Shown: positions 1 to 6,305 of the stretch, piece after piece
How the letters are laid out: each line of letters starts with the position of its first letter
Numbering within the stretch: position 1 is the first letter of the stretch
Assembly (NCBI GenBank): GCA_958405195.1
Contig: CATYDM010000053.1
Coordinates: forward strand, 1-14,364
Length of the DNA stretch: 14,364 bases
DNA from: an uncultured Collinsella sp.
GTDB lineage: Bacteria; Actinomycetota; Coriobacteriia; Coriobacteriales; Coriobacteriaceae
Direction of reading: 5' to 3'
Notes under the pieces: model-generated
The model's database searches: none
Seen by the model: the letters and a program-made list of their open reading frames with translations, nothing else
Told to the model about the DNA's origin: nothing
Position numbers and translations under genes: made by a program

Positions 1-101
1 GCCAGACCCTCGTTCAGGTCACCTCTTGGTACGACAACGAGAACTCCTACACCTCTCAGATGGTCCGCACCATCAAGTACTTCGAGAAGTTCGTTGCTTA
101 A
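1..101 (+). CDS. gap: Glyceraldehyde-3-phosphate dehydrogenase, C-terminal end only (partial)
   Basis: Only the last 32 codons are inside the window; the gene starts upstream. The visible tail carries the SWYDNE motif followed by an SYTSQMVRT helix, which is characteristic of the C-terminal helix of type I GAPDH, the NAD-dependent glycolytic enzyme converting glyceraldehyde-3-phosphate to 1,3-bisphosphoglycerate. The reading frame enters at base 3 and ends with TAA at 99-101. A strong terminator follows at 141-186, and the next gene is pgk, the enzyme of the next glycolytic step, which supports the call. The catalytic cysteine and the NAD-binding domain cannot be seen, so cofactor preference cannot be judged. 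Confidence 0.9.
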   Translation, partial: QTLVQVTSWYDNENSYTSQMVRTIKYFEKFVA

Positions 102-140
102 TTTAGCTTTTAGCGAATAGCTCGTTGAGCGTCTAAAGAA

Positions 141-186
141 GGGCGCGGCCTTATAGGGCTTACACCCTAGGGTCGCGCCCTTTTTA
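141..186 (+). terminator. Intrinsic terminator after gap
   Basis: A 10-bp stem (141-150 with 171-180, one G-U pair) is extended by an inner 5-bp stem (154-158 with 165-169) closed by a 6-nt loop, and is followed directly by TTTTT. This is a classic Rho-independent terminator. It separates gap from pgk, so pgk is either served by readthrough or by a promoter that is not obvious in the 55 nt that follow. Confidence 0.9.
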
Positions 187-195
187 TAAGAAATC

Positions 196-218
196 GTCTG
201 CCGTAATGGGAGGCAGAC
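196..218 (+). other. Leader hairpin upstream of pgk
   Basis: GTCTGCC (196-202) and GGCAGAC (212-218) form a perfect 7-bp stem with a 9-nt loop. It sits just upstream of the pgk ribosome binding site (GAAAGG, 225-230). It lacks a following T-run, so it is not a terminator. A role as a 5'-end mRNA stabiliser or as a border of an RNA-processing site between gap and pgk is only an inference. Confidence 0.5.
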
Positions 219-241
219 ACGTACGAAAGGTAGAAGCAAAC

Positions 242-1441
242 ATGGCCTTTACCAAGAAGACCGTCCGCGACATCGATGTCGACGGAAAGCGCGTTCTCGT
301 CCGCGTTGACTTTAACGTGCCTATCAAGGATGGCGTCGTTGGCGACACCACCCGTATCAAGGCTGCCCTGCCCACCATCAACTACCTCGTTGAGCACAAC
401 GCTCGCGTCATCCTCATGAGCCACCTCGGCCGCCCCGAGGGTACCGGCTTCCAGCCTGAGCTCTCCCTTGAGCCTGTCGCTAAGAAGCTCGCCGAGCTCT
501 CTGGTCTCGACGTTGCCTTTGTCGCCGACACTTACGGCGAGAAGGCTGCCGAGGCTGTCGCCGCCGTCGAGCCGGGCAAGGTTCTCGTTCTCGAGAACGT
601 CCGTTTCGACAAACGTGAGAAGAAGAACGACCCCGAGATCGCCAAGAAGCTCGCTTCCTATGGTGACGTCTTCGTTCTCGATGCCTTCGGCACCGCTCAC
701 CGCGCCCAGGGTTCCGTCGTGGGCCCCGCCGCTTACCTGCCTGCCGTCGCTGGCTTCCTGCTCGAGAAGGAGGTCGACACGCTGACCGGCATCTTCGCCG
801 AGCCCGAGCGCCCCTTCGTCGCTATCGTCGGCGGTTCCAAGGTTTCCTCCAAGATCGGTGTTCTCGATCACCTCATCGACTCCGCTGACACCCTGATCAT
901 CGGTGGCGGCATGGCCTACACCTTCTTCCTGGCTCAGGGCCTGTCCGTTGGTCAGTCCCTCAAGGAAGAGGACTGGGTCGAGCGCGCCGGCGAGATGCTC
1001 AAGAAGGCCGAGGAGAAGGGCGTCAAGATCCTGCTCCCCATCGACAACCGCGTTGCTGATCACTTTGGCGAGGACGCTGTCCCCGAGGTTGTCGCTTCTG
1101 ATGCTATCCCCGACGATCGTGAGGGCATGGATATCGGCCCCAAGACCGAGGAGCTCTACGCCGAGGCCGTCAAGGGCGCCAAGACCGTGTTCTGGAACGG
1201 CCCCATGGGCGTCTTCGAGTTCGATAACTTCGCCCACGGCACTCAGGCTGTCGCCGAGGCTGTTGCCGAGCTCAAGGACAACGGCGGCACGTCCATCATC
1301 GGCGGCGGCGATTCCGTCGCTGCCGTCAACAAGTTCGACCTTGCCGACAAGATGAGCTGGATCTCCACCGGTGGTGGCGCTTCCATGGAGCTCGTCGAGG
1401 GTAAGGCCCTGCCCGGAGTGGAGGCGCTTCTCGATGCCTAA
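242..1441 (+). CDS. pgk: Phosphoglycerate kinase
   Basis: A 399-aa cytosolic enzyme of normal family length. It transfers the acyl phosphate of 1,3-bisphosphoglycerate to ADP, giving 3-phosphoglycerate and ATP. Visible motifs are RVDFNVP at 21-27 and SHLGRPEG at 60-67 (substrate-binding N-lobe), ENVRF at 118-122, GGSKVSSK at 197-204, the hinge region around 195-225, NGPMGVFE at 319-326 (nucleotide lobe) and the C-terminal GGGDS and STGGGAS glycine loops at 354-358 and 375-381. The start at 242 is chosen because GAAAGG lies 11 nt upstream and the protein then begins right at conserved sequence. An in-frame ATG at 206 would add 12 non-conserved residues that overlap the leader hairpin. Its 3' end overlaps tpiA by 8 nt, so the two are very likely co-transcribed and translationally coupled. 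Confidence 0.97.
   Translation: MAFTKKTVRDIDVDGKRVLVRVDFNVPIKDGVVGDTTRIKAALPTINYLVEHNARVILMSHLGRPEGTGFQPELSLEPVAKKLAELSGLDVAFVADTYGEKAAEAVAAVEPGKVLVLENVRFDKREKKNDPEIAKKLASYGDVFVLDAFGTAHRAQGSVVGPAAYLPAVAGFLLEKEVDTLTGIFAEPERPFVAIVGGSKVSSKIGVLDHLIDSADTLIIGGGMAYTFFLAQGLSVGQSLKEEDWVERAGEMLKKAEEKGVKILLPIDNRVADHFGEDAVPEVVASDAIPDDREGMDIGPKTEELYAEAVKGAKTVFWNGPMGVFEFDNFAHGTQAVAEAVAELKDNGGTSIIGGGDSVAAVNKFDLADKMSWISTGGGASMELVEGKALPGVEALLDA
1420..1424 (+). promoter_or_regulatory. Ribosome binding site that fixes the tpiA start
   Basis: GGAGG lies inside the end of pgk, 9 nt before the ATG at 1434. The open frame extends upstream to 1371, but only the ATG at 1434 has this site and yields a protein beginning just before the conserved TIM N-terminus. 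Confidence 0.75.
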
Positions 1442-2201
1442 TCGCACCCTTCTTATCGCTGGTAACTGGAAGATGAACAACGACGTCGCCGAGGCCGCCA
1501 AGCTCGCCGACGAGCTGGCTCAGGCTCTGCCCGAGGTTCCGGCTGGCGTCGAGGTGCTCGTCTGCCCTCCGACCATCGACATCACCACGGTTCATGACCG
1601 CATTCAGGCTGCCCCCATCGCCCTCGGTGCACAGAACGTGTACTGGGAGGCCAAGGGTGCCTTCACCGGTGAGTCCTCTTGCGACATGCTCAAGTCCGCT
1701 GGCTGCACCTACTGCATCATCGGCCACTCCGAGCGTCGTGACTACTTCCACGAGACCGACGAGGACCAGAACAAGAAGGCTAAGGCTCTCGTCGCCGCCG
1801 GTCTTGTTCCCGTCTTCTGCTGCGGCGAGTCCCTCGAGGTCCGCGAGGCTGGCACCTATGTCGAGCACGTCGTGAACCAGGTCAAGGCTGGCCTTGCTGG
1901 TCTTGAGATCACTTGCCCCAAGCAGGTCGTCGTCGCCTACGAGCCCATCTGGGCCATTGGCACCGGCAAGACCGCTACCGCCGAGGACGCTCAGGAGGTC
2001 TGCGGCGCTATCCGTGAGACCCTCAAGGAGATGTTCGGCGAGGAGCTCGCTAACGGCATCCGCGTTCTCTATGGTGGTTCCGCCAAGCCCGGTAACATCG
2101 CCGAGCTCGTCGCCAAGCCCGACGTTGACGGCGCCCTCGTGGGCGGCGCTTCGCTCAAGGCTGCCGACTTCGCCTCTATGGTCGTCAAGGCAGGCGAGTA
2201 G
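1434..2201 (+). CDS. tpiA: Triosephosphate isomerase
   Basis: A 255-aa TIM-barrel enzyme of usual length. It interconverts dihydroxyacetone phosphate and glyceraldehyde-3-phosphate in the cytosol. All catalytic elements are visible: the N-terminal GNWKMN with Lys13, the electrophile His98 in IIGHSERR, the general base Glu170 in AYEPIWAIGTGKT (the flexible lid loop follows it), and the phosphate-binding YGGS (213-216) and GGASL (237-241) loops. The start overlaps the last 8 nt of pgk, and the stop is followed after 5 nt by gpmI, so it is the middle gene of a three-gene glycolytic operon. Nothing in the sequence looks degenerate. Confidence 0.97.
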   Translation: MPNRTLLIAGNWKMNNDVAEAAKLADELAQALPEVPAGVEVLVCPPTIDITTVHDRIQAAPIALGAQNVYWEAKGAFTGESSCDMLKSAGCTYCIIGHSERRDYFHETDEDQNKKAKALVAAGLVPVFCCGESLEVREAGTYVEHVVNQVKAGLAGLEITCPKQVVVAYEPIWAIGTGKTATAEDAQEVCGAIRETLKEMFGEELANGIRVLYGGSAKPGNIAELVAKPDVDGALVGGASLKAADFASMVVKAGE

Positions 2202-2206
2202 GACAT

Positions 2207-3760
2207 ATGGCACAGCGTCATCTTCCTGCACTCCTGATTATCATGGACGGCTGCGGCCTGGCTCCGGCCGATGGCGAGAACGCCGTCGCCGCTGCCAAGA
2301 CGCCCTTCCTTGATAGCCTGTACGTGAAGTACCCCCACACCACGCTCGGTGCTTCGGGCGAGGACGTGGGCCTTCCCGACGGCCAGATGGGCAACTCCGA
2401 GGTGGGTCACCTCAACATCGGTGCCGGCCGCATCGTGTTCCAGGAGCTTTCGCGCATCAACAATGCCATCAAGGACGGCTCCATCGCCAAGAACGAGGTT
2501 TTCGTCAAGGCTATGGACGATGTCAAGGCTGACGGCAAGACTCTTCACCTCATGGGCCTTATGAGCCCTGGCGGTGTTCATTCCCATATGAACCACGTCG
2601 AGGCTCTGGTCAAGATGGCTGCCGAGCACGGTGTCAAGACCGTTCGCGTCCACGCCTTCATGGATGGTCGCGACGTCGACCCGCAGTCCGGTGCTGGCTA
2701 CATGAGCGAGTTCTGCGCCTTCCTGGCCAAGATTTCCGAGGAGACCGGTTGCGACGCTCGCGTTGCCACCGTCTCGGGTCGTTATTGGGCGATGGACCGC
2801 GACAACCGTTGGGAGCGCATCCAGCGCGCCTACGACGTCATGGTCAACGCGTCCGATGCTGATACCGACCCCGTTGCCGGTATCAAGGCCTACTACGAGA
2901 AGGACCCGCGCGGCGACGAGTTCGTCGAGCCCTTCGCTGCCCACAACGAGGGCATTCACGAGGGCGACGCGGCCATCTTCTTCAACTTCCGTCCCGACCG
3001 CGCTCGTCAGATGACCCGCGTGTTCACGGACAAGGAGTTCGACGGCTTTGAGCGCGAGCAGATCAAGCTTTCGCACTTTGTGACGATGACCGAGTACGAT
3101 CCGACGTTTGACGTCGAGGTCGCCTTCCCCAAGACGTTCCCCGAGAACGTCCTGGCCGACGTTATCGCCGCCAATGGCCTGAAGCAGCTGCACACCGCCG
3201 AGACCGAGAAGTACGCCCACGTGACGTTCTTCCTCAACGGTGGCATCGAGGAGCCCAAGGAGGGCGAGGAGCGCGTGCTCGTCGCTTCCCCCAAGGTTGC
3301 TACCTACGATCTGCAGCCCGAGATGAGCGCTCCCGAGGTTACCGAGAAGCTCGTCGCCGCCATCAACGAGGATCGCGCTGATTTCTACATCGTGAACTTC
3401 GCGAACTGCGACATGGTTGGTCACACCGGTGTTTTCGACGCTGCCGTTAAGGCTGTCGAGGCTGTTGACGATGCCCTGTCCAAGGTTGTCCCGGCGATTC
3501 TCGCCAAGGGCGGCTTTGCACTGATTACCGCCGACCACGGCAACGCCGATCACATGTTTGACGTTGCTTCCGACGGTTCCAAGCATCCGTTTACGGCTCA
3601 CACCACCAACCGCGTGCCGTTCATCATCGTTGATGAGAAGGCCAAGCTCACCGGTATCGAGGACGGCCGTCTTTCCGATATCGCTCCGACCATGCTCACC
3701 ATGGCTGGTATTGAGCCTTCCGCCGAGATGACGGGCCGCGTGCTCGCCACCGAGGCCTAA
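2207..3760 (+). CDS. gpmI: 2,3-bisphosphoglycerate-independent phosphoglycerate mutase
   Basis: A 517-aa protein, close to the usual ~510 for the family. It interconverts 3- and 2-phosphoglycerate through a phosphoserine intermediate using two manganese ions. Alkaline-phosphatase-superfamily motifs are present: metal ligand Asp14 in IIMDGCG, the nucleophile Ser64 in MGNSEVGHLNIGAGR, MDGRDVDP, the DNRWER substrate-binding segment, FNFRPDRARQ, CDMVGHTG, and the C-terminal metal site DHGNADHM. The start is the ATG 5 nt after tpiA; the ribosome binding region overlaps the tpiA stop, suggesting coupled translation. It is the last gene of the pgk-tpiA-gpmI operon and is followed by a small hairpin and a terminator. 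Enolase is not in the window. Confidence 0.97.
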   Translation: MAQRHLPALLIIMDGCGLAPADGENAVAAAKTPFLDSLYVKYPHTTLGASGEDVGLPDGQMGNSEVGHLNIGAGRIVFQELSRINNAIKDGSIAKNEVFVKAMDDVKADGKTLHLMGLMSPGGVHSHMNHVEALVKMAAEHGVKTVRVHAFMDGRDVDPQSGAGYMSEFCAFLAKISEETGCDARVATVSGRYWAMDRDNRWERIQRAYDVMVNASDADTDPVAGIKAYYEKDPRGDEFVEPFAAHNEGIHEGDAAIFFNFRPDRARQMTRVFTDKEFDGFEREQIKLSHFVTMTEYDPTFDVEVAFPKTFPENVLADVIAANGLKQLHTAETEKYAHVTFFLNGGIEEPKEGEERVLVASPKVATYDLQPEMSAPEVTEKLVAAINEDRADFYIVNFANCDMVGHTGVFDAAVKAVEAVDDALSKVVPAILAKGGFALITADHGNADHMFDVASDGSKHPFTAHTTNRVPFIIVDEKAKLTGIEDGRLSDIAPTMLTMAGIEPSAEMTGRVLATEA

Positions 3761-3783
3761 TAGAAAACAAATACCGTTTTCTA
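3761..3783 (+). other. Short inverted repeat just after gpmI
   Basis: TAGAAAAC (3761-3768) and GTTTTCTA (3776-3783) are perfect 8-bp arms around a 7-nt loop, starting at the base after the gpmI stop codon. It lies immediately 5' of the main terminator. It may be an accessory hairpin or simply part of the terminator region. Confidence 0.45.
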
Positions 3784-3785
3784 GT

Positions 3786-3820
3786 AAGGGGGTTGTCCAC
3801 AACCGGACAATCCCCTTTTT
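3786..3820 (+). terminator. Intrinsic terminator of the pgk-tpiA-gpmI operon
   Basis: A 13-bp stem (3786-3798 with 3805-3817, one G-U pair) with a 6-nt loop ACAACC ends in a T5 run that overlaps the last two stem pairs. It is the expected end of the glycolytic transcript. Confidence 0.9.
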
Positions 3821-3879
3821 GGTATTTCTGCCATTTCCACCCCGTCCTTGAGTGGCAGGTAGGGGAGAGCGGGGGATTG

Positions 3880-3888
3880 TGGTACAGT
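3880..3888 (+). promoter_or_regulatory. Possible extended -10 promoter of secG
   Basis: TGGTACAGT fits an extended -10 element (TG-n-TACAGT, 4 of 6 to TATAAT) 37 nt before the secG start. No convincing -35 hexamer is seen at 16-18 nt spacing. secG lies alone between two terminators, so a promoter in this interval is expected; the exact site is uncertain. Confidence 0.35.
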
Positions 3889-3924
3889 ACTAGAGTTTGA
3901 ACTGTTCTATTAAGGAGCTTATCT

Positions 3925-4179
3925 ATGGGTCCGTTCCAGATTCTTCTGTTTGTCGTTTGGGCTGTCTCTGCCGTGGCGCTGACGATTCTCGTCCTGATGC
4001 ATTCCGGTAAGGGCACCGGCGTTTCGGATATGATCGCTAGCTCGCTGTATAACTCCAGCTCTGCCACGGGCGTCATGGAGCAGAACCTCGATCGCCTGAC
4101 GGTAATTATGGCCGTTGTTTTTGCCGTGTGCGTCGTCCTGTGCATGTTCTTCTTCCCGCAGGGCATCGTCGGCTACTAA
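3925..4179 (+). CDS. secG: SecG, preprotein translocase subunit
   Basis: An 84-aa membrane protein, the small auxiliary subunit of the SecYEG channel that speeds SecA-driven protein export. Two hydrophobic segments, about residues 4-24 and 57-77, flank a polar loop. The first helix runs into the LMHSGKGTG turn typical of SecG, and the loop carries the VMEQNLDRLT stretch that precedes the second helix in this family. AAGGAG lies at 3912-3917, 7 nt before ATG, and fixes the start. It stands alone between the gpmI and secG terminators, so it is probably a single-gene unit. Confidence 0.93.
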   Translation: MGPFQILLFVVWAVSAVALTILVLMHSGKGTGVSDMIASSLYNSSSATGVMEQNLDRLTVIMAVVFAVCVVLCMFFFPQGIVGY

Positions 4180-4204
4180 GCATCGGCGTATATACGTTTG
4201 CAAT

Positions 4205-4231
4205 GGGTCTCGCAGGTGCGGGACCCTTTTT
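4205..4231 (+). terminator. Intrinsic terminator of secG
   Basis: A 9-bp stem (4205-4213 with 4218-4226, one G-U pair) with a 4-nt loop is followed by TTTTT. It lies 26 nt after the secG stop. Confidence 0.9.
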
Positions 4232-4232
4232 G

Positions 4233-4248
4233 TTTACATATTTGTAAC
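4233..4248 (+). promoter_or_regulatory. Near-perfect 16-bp palindrome upstream of opp (copy A)
   Basis: TTTACATATTTGTAAC is a near-palindrome directly after the secG terminator. It matches 14 of 16 positions of the perfect palindrome at 10769-10784, the only other copy noticed, which is also intergenic. The shape suggests a dimeric regulator site, but no known family operator is recognised and no regulator gene is nearby. Confidence 0.35.
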
Positions 4249-4344
4249 AGAGTCAAAATATCCCCACATACTTCGCCCAACTAAAGAAATTCTCGACCGT
4301 TAACCGGAATTAGCCCCAAATCGTGCATAAAATACGCTACTGTA

Positions 4345-4373
4345 TTGCGAAACGTTGGTCCGTTGTGCATAAC
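4345..4373 (+). promoter_or_regulatory. Candidate promoter of the opp operon
   Basis: TTGCGA (4345-4350) and CATAAC (4368-4373) are separated by 17 nt, each matching 4 of 6 consensus bases. An alternative -10, TAAAAT at 4328-4333, has no matching -35 at a good distance. Either would leave an untranslated leader of about 90-130 nt before oppA. Confidence 0.3.
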
Positions 4374-4421
4374 CAGCCATAGCAGCGGGCGGCGTTTTGA
4401 TGGTTCGGATCGGATTGTTTC

Positions 4422-4431
4422 GACATATGTC
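4422..4431 (+). promoter_or_regulatory. 10-bp perfect palindrome in the oppA leader
   Basis: GACATATGTC lies 41 nt upstream of the oppA start, within the presumed 5' leader. It is short enough to be chance, but its place fits an operator. Confidence 0.25.
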
Positions 4432-4461
4432 CGACTGAACATTTCTTTGTCCTATCTCATA

Positions 4462-4467
4462 AGGAGG
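4462..4467 (+). promoter_or_regulatory. Strong ribosome binding site of oppA
   Basis: AGGAGG lies 5 nt before the ATG at 4473. Another ATG at 4468 is only base-adjacent to the site and opens a different, short frame, so 4473 is the real start. The full-consensus site suits a highly expressed binding protein. Confidence 0.8.
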
Positions 4468-4472
4468 ATGGC

Positions 4473-6149
4473 ATGGCTGATTCTATGTTCCACCAGCCCG
4501 TTATGGGTCGTCGCGCCTTTGTTGGCGGCACCCTCGCTGCGAGCTCCATGGCTTTTCTTGCCGCATGCGGCAAGAAGGGCGGCGACGCTTCCGGTTCTGA
4601 GTCCGGTTCGACGCTGAACTTCTACATCAACAACCCGGTCTGCATCGACCCCTACAATGTCCAGGAGGACCAGGGCACTCAGGTCGAGTACCAGCTCTTT
4701 GACGCTCTGACCTCTTATGACGCCGAGAAGGGCGAGATCGTTCCGCTGGCTTGCGAGTCCTTTGAGGCCAACGACGACGCCACCGAGTTTACCTTCAAGA
4801 TCAAGAAGGCCAAGTTCCACAACGGTGACGACGTTACCTCCAAGTCCTTCAAGCTCGGTTGGGAGCGTCTGGTCAACACCAAGTCGGCCATCGCTACCGA
4901 GTACGGCCCTTCCGAGGTCTCCTATCACCTTTCCATGGTCGAGGGCTATGACGACCTGCTTGCCGGTAACGCTACCGAGCTCAGCGGTGTTACTTGCCCC
5001 GACGATGAGACCCTCGTCGTCAAGCTGTCTTCCGCTTACGCCGACTTCCCCTTCGTCGCCTCTCACCCGGCTCTGGCCCCGGTTCCCGAGTGCGCCGAGT
5101 CCGATGTCAAGAGCTTCTACCTTGCACCGGTCGGTAACGGCCCGTTTATGATGGACGGCAAGTGGGAGGATGGTCAGGAGATCAACCTCAAGAAGTTCGA
5201 CGATTACTATGGCGACAAGGCCAAGATCGATGGCATCCACTTCCAGGTCATCAAGGACATGGAGACCGCTTACAAGGAGTTCCAGGCCGGTAACCTCGAT
5301 GTCTGCGACGTTCCCGTTGCTCAGATCGACGCTGCCAAGAAGGATCGCGGCGTGTCCAAGGACGGCTACACCATGGGTGACGGCGAGCGCATGCTGCTCG
5401 GCGCCGAGCCTTCCACCTACTACCTGACCTGCAACAACACGGCCGAGCCGTTCAACAACGCCGACCTGCGCAGGGGTATCTCCCTGGCCATCAACCGTGA
5501 GGCCATCTGCAAGACCATCTTCAAGGGTACCCGTACCCCTGCCGACGGCATTGTTCCTCCGGGCATCGATGGCTACAAGGAGGGCGCATGGGAGTTCTGC
5601 GCCTACGACGTCGACAAGGCTAACGAGTACCTCGACAAGGTTGCTCCCGCTGGCGCTAACGGCGATCGTGGCATTAACGTGACTCTGTCCTACAACCAGG
5701 ACGGTGGCCACAAGGAGATCATGGAGTCCATCATCGGCGACCTCGCCAAGGTTGGCGTTACCGCTGTCTCCGATACCCCCGAGTGGTCTGCCCTGCTCGA
5801 GCAGTATCAGAACTTTAACTATCAGTTCGGTCGTCTGGGTTGGATTGCTGACTACCCGATCATGGACAACTTCCTGTATCCGCTGTTCCACTCCGACTCC
5901 CTCGGTGGCGACAACCGCTCTGGTTACAACAACCCCGAGTTCGACGCCAAGGTCGACGAGGCCCGTACCACGGTTGACGACGAAGAGCGCGTCGCTAAGA
6001 TGCAGGAGGCCGATGCAATGGTCGCTGCCGACTGCCCGGTCATCCCGGTGATGTTCTACACGCACACCATCGCCGGCTCTGATCGCATCAAGCACCTCTA
6101 TGTCGATCCGCAGAAGCACGCCGATCTGGGTACCGCTGAGCTCGCCTAA
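4473..6149 (+). CDS. oppA: Peptide ABC transporter substrate-binding lipoprotein (OppA-type, SBP family 5)
   Basis: A 558-aa extracytoplasmic binding protein that captures peptides and delivers them to the OppBCDF importer. The N-terminus has MGRRAFVGG with twin arginines at 13-14, a hydrophobic stretch (15-30) and a lipobox LAAC with Cys32, so it should be lipidated and membrane-anchored. The twin arginine before the hydrophobic core also resembles a Tat signal. A low-complexity GGDASGSESGS linker precedes the mature domain (about 47-555). This starts with TLNFYINNPVCIDPYN and contains the YQLFDALTSYD and FTFKIKKAKFHNGDDVTS segments typical of the SBP_bac_5 fold. It is the first gene of the operon, with a consensus ribosome binding site. 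Peptide length specificity cannot be read from sequence; a dipeptide or other small-solute binder of the same family is possible. Confidence 0.93.
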   Translation: MADSMFHQPVMGRRAFVGGTLAASSMAFLAACGKKGGDASGSESGSTLNFYINNPVCIDPYNVQEDQGTQVEYQLFDALTSYDAEKGEIVPLACESFEANDDATEFTFKIKKAKFHNGDDVTSKSFKLGWERLVNTKSAIATEYGPSEVSYHLSMVEGYDDLLAGNATELSGVTCPDDETLVVKLSSAYADFPFVASHPALAPVPECAESDVKSFYLAPVGNGPFMMDGKWEDGQEINLKKFDDYYGDKAKIDGIHFQVIKDMETAYKEFQAGNLDVCDVPVAQIDAAKKDRGVSKDGYTMGDGERMLLGAEPSTYYLTCNNTAEPFNNADLRRGISLAINREAICKTIFKGTRTPADGIVPPGIDGYKEGAWEFCAYDVDKANEYLDKVAPAGANGDRGINVTLSYNQDGGHKEIMESIIGDLAKVGVTAVSDTPEWSALLEQYQNFNYQFGRLGWIADYPIMDNFLYPLFHSDSLGGDNRSGYNNPEFDAKVDEARTTVDDEERVAKMQEADAMVAADCPVIPVMFYTHTIAGSDRIKHLYVDPQKHADLGTAELA

Positions 6150-6245
6150 GAGTTTGCAGCTTCCGTGAGGGTCAAGTATTTACGTAGACCTCATGGGAAA
6201 CATACAGTTCTCCCTAACCTGGGGTAAACTGGCTGATGGTAATTT

Positions 6246-6278
6246 TGGGATGCCGGTCTGGCGATCGGCATCCCATTT
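6246..6278 (+). terminator. Strong hairpin between oppA and oppB (partial terminator or mRNA stabiliser)
   Basis: An 11-bp stem (6246-6256 with 6265-6275, the innermost pair G-U) with an 8-nt loop is followed only by TTT. The weak T-tract suggests leaky termination or 3'-end protection of an oppA-only transcript, letting oppA accumulate above the channel genes, as is known for many binding-protein-dependent transporters. No clear separate oppB promoter is seen. Confidence 0.65.
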
Positions 6279-6305
6279 AGGTTAATCCCTAGATAGGGGA
6301 GTGGT

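Larger units (their letters stand above)
4232..4472 (+). other. Intergenic leader region between secG and oppA
   Basis: This 241-nt AT-richer stretch holds no supported gene. It contains the palindrome at 4233-4248, two direct copies of GTGCATAA (4323-4330 and 4365-4372), a possible promoter at 4345-4373, a 10-bp palindrome at 4422-4431 and the oppA ribosome binding site. It is the expected control region for the peptide transporter operon. Confidence 0.5.

Noticed and set aside
206..241. Upstream ATG extending pgk by 12 residues
   Set aside because: It lies inside a hairpin, has no ribosome binding site and adds non-conserved sequence; ATG 242 has GAAAGG at a usable distance.
167..1501. Long minus-strand open frames opposite pgk, gpmI (2069-3802), oppA (4452-6119), oppD (8161-9303) and oppF (9303-10601)
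   Set aside because: They mirror the codon pattern of strong plus-strand genes, have no recognisable domains, are rich in repetitive Leu/Val/Gly/Asp/Glu strings, and lack ribosome binding sites. They are typical antisense shadows in GC-rich DNA.
4468..4617. Alternative ATG at 4468 next to the oppA ribosome binding site
   Set aside because: It is immediately adjacent to AGGAGG, too close for initiation, and opens a different short frame without similarity to anything recognised.
6203..6230. Possible oppB promoter (TACAGT with TAAACT) before the oppA-oppB hairpin
   Set aside because: The -35 match is only 2 of 6 and the hairpin would lie in the leader; too weak to call.
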